A stretch of 34,521 nt of DNA, taken from the NCBI RefSeq assembly GCF_900102515.1, contig NZ_FMVS01000005.1:195350-229870 (forward strand). Direction: 5' to 3'. The position numbers and the translations under genes were made by a program. Positions 33,835 to 34,521 of this stretch are shown piece after piece. The DNA comes from Butyrivibrio sp. INlla14 (GTDB taxonomy: Bacteria; Bacillota; Clostridia; Lachnospirales; Lachnospiraceae). How positions within the stretch are numbered: the stretch's first letter is position 1; each line of letters opens with the position of its first letter. The notes under the pieces were generated by a model that made no database searches, was not told the DNA's origin, and worked only from the letters and a program-made list of their open reading frames with translations.

Positions 33835-34521
33835 TTATAGGCGCCAGTAATCAAACTCTGGAGCTTTGTAGTCTTCAAGGTTATAAATACCCTTAAGGTC
33901 CATAAACACCTTAGTGCTATGGTTGGCATTGAAGAACTTAGCAATATCAGCTGGCTTGTAAGCCTTGAAATCATCGTGAGCTACAGCCATGATAACTGCA
34001 TCCATATCCTTGACAGCATCCATAGAGTCAAACTCTATGCCATAAAGTCTCTTTGCTTCGTCTGCATCAGCCTGTGGGTCTACAACTATAGGTGTGATGC
34101 CATACTCACCAAGTTCATTGTAGATATCAATAATCTTAGTGTTACGTGTATCTGGGCAGTTCTCCTTGAAGGTAAATCCAAGGATTGCAACCTTGGCATT
34201 CTTGACAGGAATGTCATTGGCAATAAGGCGCTTAACTGCTGACTCTGCTATATATTTACCCATGTCATCGTTGATACGACGGCCTGAGAGAATGATCTGT
34301 GAGTGATAACCAAGTTCCTCAGCCTTGTATGTGAGGTAATATGGGTCAACACCAATACAGTGTCCACCAACAAGACCTGGACGGAAGTTAAGGAAGTTCC
34401 ACTTTGTACCTGCTGCCTCAAGGACGCTCTTTGTATCGATTCCCATCTTGTTGAAGATCATTGAAAGTTCGTTCATGAATGCGATGTTGATATCACGCTG
34501 TGAGTTCTCGATAACCTTGGC
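33835..34521 (-). CDS. tviB: UDP-N-acetylglucosamine 6-dehydrogenase, TviB/WbpA-like (partial, C-terminal part)
   Basis: The frame is open to the right edge of the window, so only the last 228 residues are visible; an internal ATG at 34476 is not the start. The visible part begins AKVIENSQRDINIAFMNELS, which is the central dimerisation helix of the family, and includes the catalytic Cys in VGGHCIGVDPYYL, then the C-terminal UDP-binding domain (VAILGFTFKENCPDTRNTK). The family oxidises the C6 of UDP-GlcNAc (TviB, WbpA) with two NAD+. It is followed 11 bases later by the 4-epimerase. The missing N-terminal Rossmann domain should lie beyond 34521. Confidence 0.92.
   Translation of the reverse strand, partial: AKVIENSQRDINIAFMNELSMIFNKMGIDTKSVLEAAGTKWNFLNFRPGLVGGHCIGVDPYYLTYKAEELGYHSQIILSGRRINDDMGKYIAESAVKRLIANDIPVKNAKVAILGFTFKENCPDTRNTKIIDIYNELGEYGITPIVVDPQADADEAKRLYGIEFDSMDAVKDMDAVIMAVAHDDFKAYKPADIAKFFNANHSTKVFMDLKGIYNLEDYKAPEFDYWRL

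Overview
The window looks like part of an anaerobic Firmicute chromosome, most likely Lachnospiraceae (Butyrivibrio or a relative). This rests on the AT-rich codon use, strong AGGAGG-type ribosome binding sites, many ATGA overlaps, and the style of the secreted acidic protein and of the glycosyltransferases. No rRNA, tRNA, CRISPR array, integrase or insertion sequence was seen, and the genus is an inference.

Layout. Positions 1-394 hold no gene but are dense in inverted repeats: a 104-nt tandem repeat carrying stem-loops, three further hairpins and a terminator. Positions 395-2176 (minus) encode a secreted, very acidic protein with a striking nine-residue repeat. A divergent promoter region follows, then a small plus-strand gene (2463-2720) with a good promoter and a strong terminator. 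Hairpins at 2761-2794 and 2862-2917 close the two convergent transcription units.

From 34521 down to 2990 everything is on the minus strand: 28 closely packed genes forming one large surface-polysaccharide operon, whose promoter and first gene start lie beyond the right edge. In transcription order it encodes: a UDP-sugar dehydrogenase (partial) and a 4-epimerase (UDP-GlcNAcA/UDP-GalNAcA supply); a polysaccharide deacetylase; a GT4 glycosyltransferase; a sugar formyltransferase-like protein; a NodB-like deacetylase; an AsnB amidotransferase; an acyl carrier protein; a MaoC hydratase; an SDR reductase; a second GT4; an FkbH-like HAD protein; a second AsnB; an MBOAT O-acyltransferase with an SGNH partner; a GT11 fucosyltransferase; a PglK-like ABC flippase; a DUF3431-like protein; a divergent GT11-like protein; a DUF5672 protein; a GT2; a GT17; a Wzy-like polymerase; a DUF6056-like membrane protein; a second GT2; a pyruvyltransferase; another GT11; and a Wzx flippase.

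How they could work together. The glycosyltransferases would build a lipid-linked repeat unit containing uronic acid or uronamide, fucose and other sugars. Wzx and/or the ABC protein would flip it and the Wzy-like protein would polymerise it. Unusually many genes serve decoration: amidation, deacetylation, N-formylation, pyruvylation and acylation. The most notable part is the ACP-MaoC-SDR-FkbH cassette, bracketed by the two AsnB genes and followed by MBOAT/SGNH. It has no ketosynthase, acyltransferase or acyl-ligase gene, which suggests that a small glycolysis-derived acyl group (glyceroyl, or possibly lactoyl) is made on the ACP and placed on the glycan. No initiating phosphoglycosyltransferase, chain-length regulator or GDP-fucose synthesis gene is in the window.
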